From: Taiwanofungus camphoratus
Lineage: Eukaryota; Basidiomycota; Agaricomycetes; Polyporales; Taiwanofungaceae
Length of the DNA stretch: 64,000 nucleotides
Direction of reading: 5' to 3'
Assembly (NCBI GenBank): GCA_003999685.1
Contig: CP021223.1
Coordinates: forward strand, 248,001 to 312,000
The notes beneath the pieces were generated by a model. That model was not told the DNA's origin, ran no database searches, and worked only from the letters and a program-made list of their open reading frames with translations. Below, piece after piece: positions 46,693 through 56,879 of this stretch. Positions within the stretch are counted from its first letter, which is position 1, and each line of letters opens with the position of its first letter. The position numbers and the translations under genes were made by a program.

Positions 46693-47998
46693 ATGTTCAC
46701 CCCGGACCCCAATAAGACTCTGATCCTCGATGGTGGTCTGGTAGGCGAAGGGAAGCCAGGCATCCGCCAACACATCTAATTCTATGATCTTAGGGAACGA
46801 CACTCGAAGACCATTTCGACAAGGACATTTCAACGCCGCTCTGGTCCGCTAAACCAGTCGACGATGATAGCGGTGTGGTTATTGCAGCCCACCTTGCATT
46901 CCTGCGTGCCGGAGCCGACGTCATCCTTACATCAACGTAGGTTGTTCCTCACTAGCACCCCAAGAATTGCGTCAACTAACAAAGAATGGGCGCAGATATC
47001 AATGTGCATTTGAGACATTCGAACGCTCGGGATATACCCCACAAGACGCCACACGAATTATGTTGAAATCTGTTGCCCTAGCTGCAGAGGCTAAGGAACG
47101 ATTCTTAGGAGAACAGATTCAAAGGGGATTGGGCGATAGTGATGCGCCATCAAGACAAGCCAGAATCGCACTATCTCTTGGGCCGTTCGGAGCGACACTA
47201 TCTCCAGCTCAGGAATTTGATGGCTTCTATCCCCCACCCTACGGGCCTAAGGCATATTCACCCACCCAACACAACTACAACTCTTTCGAAAGCTCAGAAA
47301 GGCACCAGGAACTGGAAGCGATCGAAGCTTTGACCGCCTTCCATCTGAACAGGCTACGTGTATTTGCTACAGACGCCCAAACATGGAACATGATCGATAT
47401 CGTGGCATTTGAGACAGTACCACTGACCAGGGAGATAAAGGCAATCAGACGGGCGGTAGGACAGCTACAGAGAGAACTCAAGGTACAGATGAAGCCGTTT
47501 TGGATCAGTACCGTATATCCAGGTGGTCGCTTTCCAGAAAAGCGAAATCCAGGTGGAGAGAGCTCGTCGATTCGTCAAGTTGTACAAACAGCCATGCAAG
47601 AGGCAGAAACGGAACGCGCAGACACAGCAGAGGAGGACGCAAGACAGATGCCGCGGCCTTCAGGTCTAGGTATCAACTGCACAAGCCTAGACTTCCTGCG
47701 TACGCTATTGCAAGAAATGACAGCAGTTGTCAAGGATATTTGCAAAGATGGGCAGGCACCACCATGGCTGGTTGTATATCCGAACAGAGGGGACATTTAT
47801 GATACGGCAAATCAGACTTGGCTCCCTGCGGAAAAAGACGCAAAGGGTGAAGGATGGGCAAAACAGCTCTGTGACATCGTGCAACCAGTGACAGGACAAG
47901 GTGTGTGGCGAGGACTGGTCGTGGGAGGCTGCTGCAAGACAGGACCAGGAGAGATCGCAGACTTAGCAGGCGAGACAAAGAACCTAGCAGTCCAGTAA
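46693..47998 (+). CDS. Homocysteine S-methyltransferase
   Basis: Transfers a methyl group from S-methylmethionine or S-adenosylmethionine to homocysteine, making methionine, using a zinc-bound thiolate. The model is join(46693..46740,46794..46936,46996..47998), 397 residues. Visible marks are LILDGGLGTTLEDH near the start, GADVILTSTYQCAFE, FETVP, the first zinc cysteine in GINCTS and the paired zinc cysteines in VVGGCCKTGPGEI. The second splice was set by the codon split in STYQC. It is longer than bacterial MmuM (about 310) because of inserts around 47180-47300 and 47520-47640, as is common in fungal forms. It directly follows the amino acid permease, as in yeast SAM3-SAM4. Confidence 0.93.
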
Positions 47999-48473
47999 AA
48001 CTAAAGGTAGATGACTCCAGATAGTATGGGCCAGGACAAGTCCGCCAAATACCATTTGATCCCATTCCAACCTATAAACGTACTCAGCGAATCTTCCAAC
48101 ATGAGCCGAAAATGCTTTGTAAAGTCTGTTGATATTTGAAGGATGCCGTGGTAGATAGATAAATTCATTCAGTTGAACCACAAAGGGACCAACTGGAGTA
48201 GAAATGAGATGGAAAATGTGGCGTGGGAAATATCGGAGGAGAGCGAACTCTGATTTTGGCACAGCGCGGTCACTACGCAGAGCAAGCAAGAAGAGCTGTC
48301 CGAAAGTCTGCCAACGTCGTCAAGCTCGACGTCCCTCTCAAAACACCCATAGCGGTACGTTTCCTGCTGTCACTGTGTATTGTGTATAGGCAGAACGGAG
48401 GAAATTGGCGGCGGGGTTGGAATGGATGGACTTTGCAGCATCTGGATGTTGATACGTTCTCCCCAGGCCCACC
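47999..48473. other. Promoter region of the uS2 gene
   Basis: No gene recognised in 475 bases. It may hold a non-coding first exon of the ribosomal protein gene, which I cannot prove. Confidence 0.4.
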
Positions 48474-48772
48474 ATGTCATCAAAACTTCCCTCTGTCCTC
48501 AGCGCAACCGACGAGGAGATCCAGCTTCTCCTAGCTGCTCAGGCGCACATCGGCAGCAAGAACTGTGACAAGCAAATGTTGCCCTATGTCTGGAAGAGGA
48601 GATCCGACGGTCAGTGCGCCCGGTTTCACTAACTAGAATCCGATGCGACTTTCTTGCCCCCCCAGGCCTTCACATTATCAACATCGGCAAGACTTGGGAG
48701 AAGCTCGTCTTCGCCGCCCGCATTATTGCTGCTATCGAGAACCCGAACGATGTCTGTGTCATCTCCGCCCGT

Positions 48773-48803
<31 letters not shown>

Positions 48804-49479
48804 CCGCGAACACCGGTGCCCAGGCTATCGCCGGCCGCTTTACGCCCGGCAGCTTCACAAACTACATCACGCGCTCGTTCAAGGAGCCGCGTCTCATCGT
48901 CGTGACGGACCCGCGCGTCGACCACCAGGCGATCCGCGAGGCGTCGTACGTCAACATCCCCGTCATCGCGTTCTGCGACACCGACGCGCCGCTCAAGTAC
49001 GTCGACGTCGCCATCCCCACGAACAACAAGTCCCGCCATGCTGTCGGTCTGATGTGGTGGCTCCTGGCCCGCGAGGTGCTCCGTCTCCGCGGTACCATTC
49101 CCCGCACGTCGGATGGCTGGAATGTCATGGTCGACATGTTCTTCTACCGTGATCCCGAGGAGGTCGAGAAACAACAGCAGGAGGAGGCCCAGGCGAAGGC
49201 AGCGGCTGCGGGCGCCGAGGTCATCGAGGGCCAGCTCAACGAGTGGGACGTCACGTCTGCTGCTCAGCCAGGCGGCATCAACGCCGCTTTGGTTGCTGGG
49301 GAGGGTGGTACGTCATCTGTCCGCCTCCGCAAGTACACTCAAGCTTACAAGTTCTGGTTGCAGCTGCTTTGGATTGGTCTGCTGAGCCTGCAGCCGCTGG
49401 TCCTACTGACTGGGCAGCGGAGCCTACAGGGGCGTCTGGGTGGGGTGCGGATGCGACCGCGCCATCAGGTTGGGATTAA
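48474..49479 (+). CDS. RPS0: 40S ribosomal protein uS2 (S0/SA)
   Basis: Component of the small ribosomal subunit needed for 18S rRNA maturation. The model is join(48474..48609,48666..49307,49364..49479), 297 residues. The uS2 fold is unmistakable: [58 protein letters not shown] and [19 protein letters not shown]. The C-terminal tail carries the acidic Trp repeats of eukaryotic SA proteins ([31 protein letters not shown]); the third exon supplies most of them. Codon choice is strongly C-ending, as expected for high expression. Appears intact. Confidence 0.97.
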
Positions 49480-49892
49480 GGATCACGGTGGGCTGTTGTT
49501 CTCACGTTACTCGTTGTCTGGCCATGTTATCTATGTGCTTGTCATGACTTCTACTTCTCTACCGCAAAACTATGTGAAGCATATGGCAAACTCGATACTC
49601 TTGTACGGCGGCAGGCAGCGTTAAGTTCCGCGATGCAGACGCTGTCTGTATCAAAGTCGATGTTGAGCTTCACACCAATTTCTCTTGTATCGAGCGAGTA
49701 TCATGGTTTAGGTCACAACACGATAGCCGAACAGAATGTATTATGGGCACTCCGAGGTGGGCAGATCTTAAATTACAATTGCATGGTAAGTTGCTGCAGA
49801 ACATATGAGGGCATTCCTTTGGTTACACTATGCTTGTGCGATTCTCGCCTCTACCGCGATACTCGACGCTCCCAAATACCATCTAAAACCGG
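49480..49892. other. Convergent 3' region
   Basis: The shared downstream region of the uS2 and deaminase genes. No further gene is visible. Confidence 0.45.
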
Positions 49893-51292
49893 CTACTCCA
49901 TGCTGCCGACTTGCTCTATCTTGCCCTCTTCCCTGAGCTTGGCGTGCATCGCCTCCACCTCGTCCTGCACGCGTTCGATGGACTTGAAGTACTTGACTGT
50001 CTTCACGTGCAGCTCTGGGGGTTGCAAGTCAGGGGAGCGGTGGCCCTGTTAATTAGATGTGACGTACCGGCCGTAGCATCCTCGTCCACAACAATCAATG
50101 CCCATGGGTGGAGTTGGAGGGCCGAAAGTGTCCACTGCAGAGAACCGGCTATTAGCTCACAAAACGGCGACAAAATAAGGCTGCATACAAGATGGTTCAC
50201 GCCCTCCTCTGCGGCAAGCACACACATCATGAGCGCGGATGCATAGAGACGGTGCAGCGACTGCGCTCACCGATGGCTTTGCTGAGCGCGAGCGCCTTGC
50301 GCTGGCCGGTGACCACGACCACGACCTCGCGGCTGTCGAGCACAGTCGCGACGCCGACGGTGAGCGCCATGCGCGGGACGGCGGCGATGTCGTTGTTGAA
50401 GAAGCGCGCGTTCGCGAGGATCGTGTCGTATGCGAGCGTCTTGATGCGCGTGCGCGAGGCGAGGGACGAGCCTGGGGTTCTATGTTAAGGGATCCCGGGG
50501 ATGCAAAGAGGGGGGGAAGGGGGAAGGGAGAGAATGGCTTACCGGGCTCGTTGAATGCGATGTGCCCGTCCTCGCCGATCCCGCCCAGGAAGAGCTCGAT
50601 GCCGCCATACGACTTGATCTTCGCCTCGTACGCGTTGCACTCCCCGATCAGGTCCTTAGCGTTCCCGTTGAGGATGTTCACTTGCGAGGGCGGGATGTCG
50701 ACTGCAGATGCGAAGAACGCGCAACATGTCAGGGAGGGAGGATTGCGGAGGAGGGGAGGTACGCACCGTGCGAGAAGAACTCGCGGAACATGAAAGTGTG
50801 GTACGACTCGGAGTGATCCTGCGGCAGGCCGACATACTCGTCCATGTTGAACGTGACGACATTTTTGAAGCTGCGAACGGTAAGCGTGGTTGGCATCAGC
50901 GCGGATCCAGCATTTCATCGCTGCGGGTACCACATACGAAAGCTTGCCGTCCTTGACAAGCTTGATGAGGTGCTTGTAGGTGGGGATAGGGGACGAGCCC
51001 GTAGGAAGGCCGAGGACGAAGGGCTTCTCGGGAGTGGGCTTGAAGTCGTTGATGCTGGAAGGATGAAGTGAGTCTACCACTTCCAACGAGACAGTGCCAG
51101 AGTTGGGGCAAATGGAGGAAGCAGGGTTTCGCGGTAGAGGAAAGAGCCACACACCGCTTGCAGATGTAGTTGCCAATGTACTCGCCGACAGATGCAGCGT
51201 TGTCGCGGACGATGAGACCTGGTAAAGAGTAGATACGTTGGCCGAGGTCCACCACCTGCTGAGTCACAGCGGAAGAATGGAAACATACGCAT
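49893..51292 (-). CDS. Glucosamine-6-phosphate deaminase
   Basis: Converts glucosamine-6-phosphate to fructose-6-phosphate and ammonia, the step that feeds amino sugars from chitin into glycolysis. Nine exons: 51292-51289, 51218-51155, 51054-50938, 50870-50767, 50701-50543, 50471-50271, 50208-50189, 50134-50068 and 50014-49893. Marks of the NagB family: [29 protein letters not shown] with [29 protein letters not shown] and the long segment around [14 protein letters not shown]. The first coding exon is only ATGC, needed to form MRLIVRDNA. No chitin-use cluster surrounds it. It is divergent from the NIMA kinase gene. Confidence 0.93.
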
Positions 51293-52382
51293 TTGGAGAT
51301 AAAGGAATGGACGTGAGTGGGCTGGTAGGTGTGCGTTCTCAGATCACGACGACACCAAGGCCTGCAGGGCAAGCTAGGGGTGCGCTAGACGGGATGGTGG
51401 AACGTTGGAGTAAAGGGATAGGGAATGGCAAATGCCACAGGCAGAAGTATGGACGGCTTTCGAAAGCTCATGGTCAAGATTGGGTGAACACCGAACAGAT
51501 AAGGGAGAGGACTCCTATCGATCAAAGAATTTGTAGACCGTATCTCCCACACTGGCACACAGGGCCCACGAATCGCTCACACCAACGTGCTGCGACGGCG
51601 ACTGGACGCTGAAACGGCACATGCGGGGACAATGATTGGCCCTGGACGGGGAACAGCATATGCACTGCCAGCGACGGCCATATGCTCGCGGGACTGGCGC
51701 AGCTGGCGCAGAGTCAGAGTGGACCGCTCTCGGCCCGATCGTCCTCCTAACCCCAACGGCCAGACTCGTCGTGCAATGTCTTGGAGGGCTGCTACACACG
51801 CGCGAGCAAGCTTCAACACACTGCAGCATATGCTTGTTCAAACGCTTGCCTGACTGTAGACTTCAATGGTCTGAAGTACGCGCGCGTCGATCGCATTTCA
51901 GCCAAGGCCAACGGCAGCAAGCCTCACGTGCAACGAGATACGAAAGAAGAGATTCATGTCCTGTAGAACGAACATCGTGTGCAAGATCCACAGCCCGTGG
52001 TACAGTTCACTAAAGGGCGTTTCGCCATCGCTGTTTGAGGAACAAATCCAATACACGCGCGCCATAGAAACCCACCTCGACTTCGGCCTCGAAATACAGT
52101 CTCGGGAAATAACGATACTGATGGAACCGCTGCAGATGGACGAAATGAAGCCACAAAATAATTCTCACCACATCCAGAGAACCTTTAACGTGAAAGCGGC
52201 GTGAAAGCGGCCGCGGAGGGTGGAAGACGGGGTAACACGTCCACGTGATACAACGCGCCACGCGAGGTTCAACTCGGCAGCATTCTGACCAGTCCAAAAC
52301 TAAACGCTCGTTGTACCTTTACTTGAGCATTGTTTCTGACGGCATCCACCTCGTGCTCAACTCTGTACATTACACTCCCGCA
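51293..52382. other. Divergent promoter region
   Basis: 1.1 kb between the deaminase and kinase starts. Frames of 60-125 codons occur on both strands without motifs, and I see no gene in it. Confidence 0.4.
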
Positions 52383-55181
52383 ATGGCGACACCCCTCGAC
52401 TTGTATGAATCTCTCGACATAATCGGCACAGGTTCGTTCGGCATCATCAGAAAAGTTCGCCGGAAGTCAGACGGTCTCGTAGGTTCATCTGTGCTTTCGT
52501 CTTATGACAGGTCCCAAGCAAATCTTTCCTAGATCTTTGCCCGCAAGGAGCTTAACTTTGAGCGCATGTCAGAGCGCGACCGCAAGCAGATCGTGTCCGA
52601 AGTGTGAGCACTTCGTTCACTCCTGCGACCGCTCTCCTAACATTCTACTAGTAATATCCTCAAAGATCTTCATCACGAACACATAGTACGCTATCATGAC
52701 CGTTATGTCGATCGCGATGCGGGTATCCTTTACATCCTCATGGAATACTGTGGCGGAGGCGATCTGTCTTCCGTTATCAAGCAAGCCCAACGGCATAGCC
52801 GACCGATCCCTGAAGACACGATATGGCATTACTTTATGCAAATCCTCCTCGCACTGAACCACTGTCACCACCCAAACGGCCACGGACGCTCGAATAGCAC
52901 TGGTACCTCAAGCGAAGGCGAAGGCAAGGAGAAGCGGCCACAAATATTGCACAGAGACCTCAAGCCGGACAATGGTCAGCTCGCAGTGGATACTCCCTAC
53001 TTGAGATTCAGACTGAATATCATCTGTAGTATTTTTGGATGAGAACAACACTGTCAAACTTGGTGATTTTGGCCTATCCAAGGCCCTCGCTCAAGCAAGT
53101 TTCGCCAACACTTACGTCGGCGTACGTCTTCTTCCTAAAACACCACCCCGCCCAGGCTCACTCACAAGCTCCTGCAGACGCCATACTACATGTCCCCCGA
53201 GCTCATGCAGGAAAAAGCATACGACTCCAAGTCGGACATATGGTCGCTCGGCTGCCTCATCTTCGAGCTATGTGCGTTGAAGCCGCCGTTCCACGAGGCC
53301 AAGACACACGCAGAACTCAGCATCCTGATAAGGTACGTGCGACGTTCTCTCTGTCGTATCGTGCGATGATGCTGATGAGGCGCAGGAACGGACGGATACC
53401 ACCGCTGCCTAAGGGATATAGCCCCGCCCTGTCGAGCGTAATCAAGTCCATGCTCAACCTCAACGTAAGTATTTCAATTATGTTGTATAGGCATATAATA
53501 GAATTACGCTTGGCACGCACGCAGCCCGCAATGCGCCCGTCAGCGGCACAACTCCTCGGACACGAACGCCTCGAGCTCGCTTACAAAGTAACCGAGACGC
53601 AAAAGCTGTGTGTTTGTTTTCCCATCCTCCTTCCCAGAGCGGGCTCTCACTTCTGCGCAGCCTGAACGCCGTGAAGTCACACAAGGCCACCCTCCTTGCC
53701 AAGGAGCGCGACCTCGTCGCACGGGAAGCCGCCGCCGCCGAAAAGGACGCCGCTATCGTGGCCCTACAAGCACGCATCGCACAAAAGGACGAAGAGCTCG
53801 TGTCCCTGCGCACAATGGCAGCCTCTGCGGAGGCGGCGTTTCAGGAGCGTGTACGGCAGGCGGTCGCGGCGCGCGACGGGGAGCTGCGTGCCGCGGTGCT
53901 GAAGCAGGAGGCAGAAGTCGCTGCGCGTATGGCGCGCCGCGAAGAGGAGATCATGGACGCGGTGAGAAGGCGCGAGGACGAAATCGCACGGATGTGGGCC
54001 GAGTGGGAGCGACAAACGAGGGAGTCCATGGGAAAAGCTGTGGAGGAGCGTATGGAGTGGGTAAGGGAGCAAGCGGATGAGATTGAAAGGGAGCGGGAGA
54101 AATTGGGGCAGGTGAGGGTGGAGCTGGAGCGGAAGATGGCGACGCTGCAGGGGGCGGAGAAAGAGAAAAAGGGTACTGTGAAGCTGACCTTTTGGCTGAT
54201 TCCCTTCTGCTGATCTCTACCTACGCAGGTCCGAAGGCAAAGACACCGCTTGAAGAGGTGAAGAATATACTTGCGCCCCTCGCACGTCTCGCAGACTCGC
54301 CAGCAAATACGCCAATTCGCGCCCCTCAAGTCACCAAACCGCCCCTCTTCGAGACACCTCGCGCCGCCACTAGGGAGGCTCCCTTCGCTGCGGACCTCGT
54401 GCCGCCGTCCGCAATGAAGGGCGTCATTCTCACGGCTACTGGCGAGCCTGTTGCGACGCCCACACCCGCAGAGCTCGCCAAGCTCTTCGTCGAGACGCCG
54501 AAGGTCGGCCTCAACTTTGCGAAAATCTTCGACTTCGACTCTGATGCGGAGAGTGACGGCGAGCCTGACGAGGCGGGCTATGAGTCGGACAGCGGACCCG
54601 CGCCTGTTGTGAAGAGGGAGCGCGAGCAGGACGACTCGGATCAGGAGAACACGCCTCACCCCTCCCCCGCTGTGCGCCCGACGAGACTAAGGCGCCCTTC
54701 GATCCGTGCGTCTTCCGTGCGCCCGGTGCTAGACGCGGCACCGTCAGCGTCAATGCGTAACAAGCCCGCGAGACCGCCCTCGTCGCAGTCGTCGAAGACC
54801 ACCTCAAGCTCAGCCTCCTCATCCGCACGTCCGCCTTCAGCGCAGGCCACGCCGGAGTACGACCTTTCAGATGAGGAGAATCTGCCCAGCCCGTTCCTCC
54901 GTAAAACGGACCGAAATACCCTTGCGCGGACTGCATCTGCCCCTGCCCCTTGCGTCGTCTCGAATACGGGTGGTGCAGCATTCCCCGCCCGCAGCGCCCC
55001 GCGAAAGAGTGGGCCGACGTTGCGAGCGATGGCGGTCGTGAACGCTGCAAATGCAACCAAGGGGAGTGTCACGAAAGCCGGCCTCAGGACCGCATCCGCG
55101 TCCGCAGGTAGTGTGCGGTCTTCGATCGCGAAGGCACAGAGGGCGAGCGAAGAAGCGAGGAAAGCGCTATTCCGACCATGA
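52383..55181 (+). CDS. NIMA/NEK-type serine-threonine kinase
   Basis: Mitotic-type protein kinase related to Aspergillus NIMA and yeast Kin3. The model is join(52383..52478,52533..52603,52652..52974,53030..53121,53178..53332,53386..53464,53525..53607,53640..54172,54229..55181), 794 residues. The kinase domain comes first: [13 protein letters not shown] (Gly loop), FARKELNF (Lys), [18 protein letters not shown] and [13 protein letters not shown]. An insert rich in Gly, Ser and Glu (about 52880-52945) lies before HRDLKP. A long coiled coil follows ([20 protein letters not shown] onward), as in NIMA, and then a Ser-, Pro- and acid-rich tail. The splice before the coiled coil uses an acceptor at 53639 chosen by frame. 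Appears complete. Confidence 0.93.
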
Positions 55182-55497
55182 CCGTGGATTTTCACTGTTG
55201 TTGCGTTATGATGCTTTGGGAGTTTTGTACATATGGTTATTTGATGTTTTCCGGTGTATTTATCCTTTTTCCTTCCAGCATTTGATATTTCTTCAATCAA
55301 GATTGGTATCTGTGTTCGACTGATATGTTTTCATTAGTCTAGAATTACACGAAGTACATGTGTTTGAACTACAAAAGCAATCCATAAAATCATACCATCC
55401 TACTACCTGAGAGACCATAGAAGTACTAAGATGTTGAGCTAGGCAAATACAAATAGGCATACAAAGGTAAGCAATACAGCAGTATACATACACCAAA
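55182..55497. other. Convergent 3' region
   Basis: AT-rich downstream region shared by the kinase and SRA-YDG genes; nothing else is seen. Confidence 0.45.
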
Positions 55498-56591
55498 TCA
55501 GTCTAAAAATTCAATTTCATCAGAGTCATCTGAGTTATCACAGAGATCTATGATCTCAGATGGCTGTCTAATGATATCAGCCATATTATTAGGTGGATTG
55601 GATCCGAGGAATTCTGCAAACTCGTCGAGACATGCTTTGTGTGGTAGGGGAGGTTGACCTGGCATTCTCTAGTAGTAGGCGAGATTGTGAATGCAATAAG
55701 TCAAGATTGAAAGATGAGGACCCTGATTGATATCACATACCTGTAGCCTGAACTTGCAGACTTGATAACCGTCCTTGCCTGACTCGACCCAGTACTGAGT
55801 CTAACAGTAAGCTTCTTAGCGGAGAGAATAACAAACGAAGTCAAACCTCAGTAACCGTATAAAGCCCGTCGTAGCGATAAATCGGTTCACGAGCACTGCC
55901 GTAATAGAATTGTCAAAAGAGGTTATCAACGAGGTAGTGAAAGCATACTTCGATTCAGGAGCATATTTCGAGTCGAGACTGGATCCTCTGATGACCCGTA
56001 CAGGCTTCTTCCTGTTGCATGATGTCTGTTTGGATGGGGATCCGTGTTCAAAGTCAGAATCAATCAAATAGATTGAATCATACTAACCACTAGCGCTTTA
56101 TTGAACCTGTTCTCAAACGATTGATCACAGGTTTGTTCGTTCTCTCTCCAGTTCTGGGATTCGAGCCGTCAGATCGATGCAATAAAGCCTGGAGACGAAC
56201 TCACTTCTCTACTCCCTGAGCCAGTGTATACGCTACGACAAGTCGTCAGACGTACTATTGGAGAACGATCGAAGTAAAACTGCGCACATAGTTTCACCTT
56301 CGTCGATATCATCGCTGTATCCGCCGGAAAGCACTATGCTGTCTGCTCCAAAGCTCTCCCAGCCATGAATGCCGCCCCACGAAGCACGGTGCACTCGGGC
56401 CTTGAGGCATTCGGACCTGTATATTTGGGGAATAAGCCTGCGCTGAAACATCAAGCAGTGCAAACAGACCTTGAGTTCCATGTGTCTCCGACCTTGACTC
56501 CGGGGACATCCCCAAAGGACTTCTCCCTGTAATCCCAGTTGACTGCGCGGTTTGTCCGAGCCGCTGACAGGCTGCCAGAACGAGAATGCAT
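55498..56591 (-). CDS. Stand-alone SRA-YDG domain protein
   Basis: Predicted reader of methylated DNA. The model is complement(join(55498..55668,55741..55800,55847..55895,55949..56025,56088..56153,56205..56232,56288..56416,56470..56591)), 233 residues, all phases agree. Almost the whole protein is one SRA domain: FGDVPGVKVGDTWNSR, ARVHRASWGGIHG, DSIVLSGGYSDDIDEGE, IVYTGSGSRENW, FNKALVTSC, KPVRVIRGSS, YRYDGLYTV and KFRLQRMPGQPPLP. It ends in an acidic tail (IIDLCDNSDDSDEIEF). There is no RING, PHD, SET or nuclease partner domain. The gene is easy to miss because its eight exons are 28-171 bases. In UHRF1 the same domain flips out 5-methylcytosine; the role here is inferred from fold alone. Confidence 0.88.
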
Positions 56592-56879
56592 CGCCCGCTT
56601 TCTTGTCGCTCAGCGGGAGTGGATGGTACGTAAGAAAGAACAGCAATCGAGCATCGTCTGGCTTCCCCAAAAGGCATCTGGCCCAGAATCATGGATCCAG
56701 ACGGTCATTATCTGGACATTTTTACCAATGCACTTACAGAAAATCCAGTGGGATATGTGAAACTAGGCCTCAACTTATGCGTACAGGCCAAATCAGAGCA
56801 AGTAAAAAGTATAGGATGTGTATGAGTCAACCATGCAAGTTTGTTGGTTCAGACATGTCAGATACCAGACGGTGACGAT

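Noticed and set aside
49893-55181. A chitin or amino-sugar use cluster around the deaminase
   Set aside because: No N-acetylglucosamine kinase, deacetylase or transporter is adjacent; the neighbours are a ribosomal protein and a mitotic kinase.
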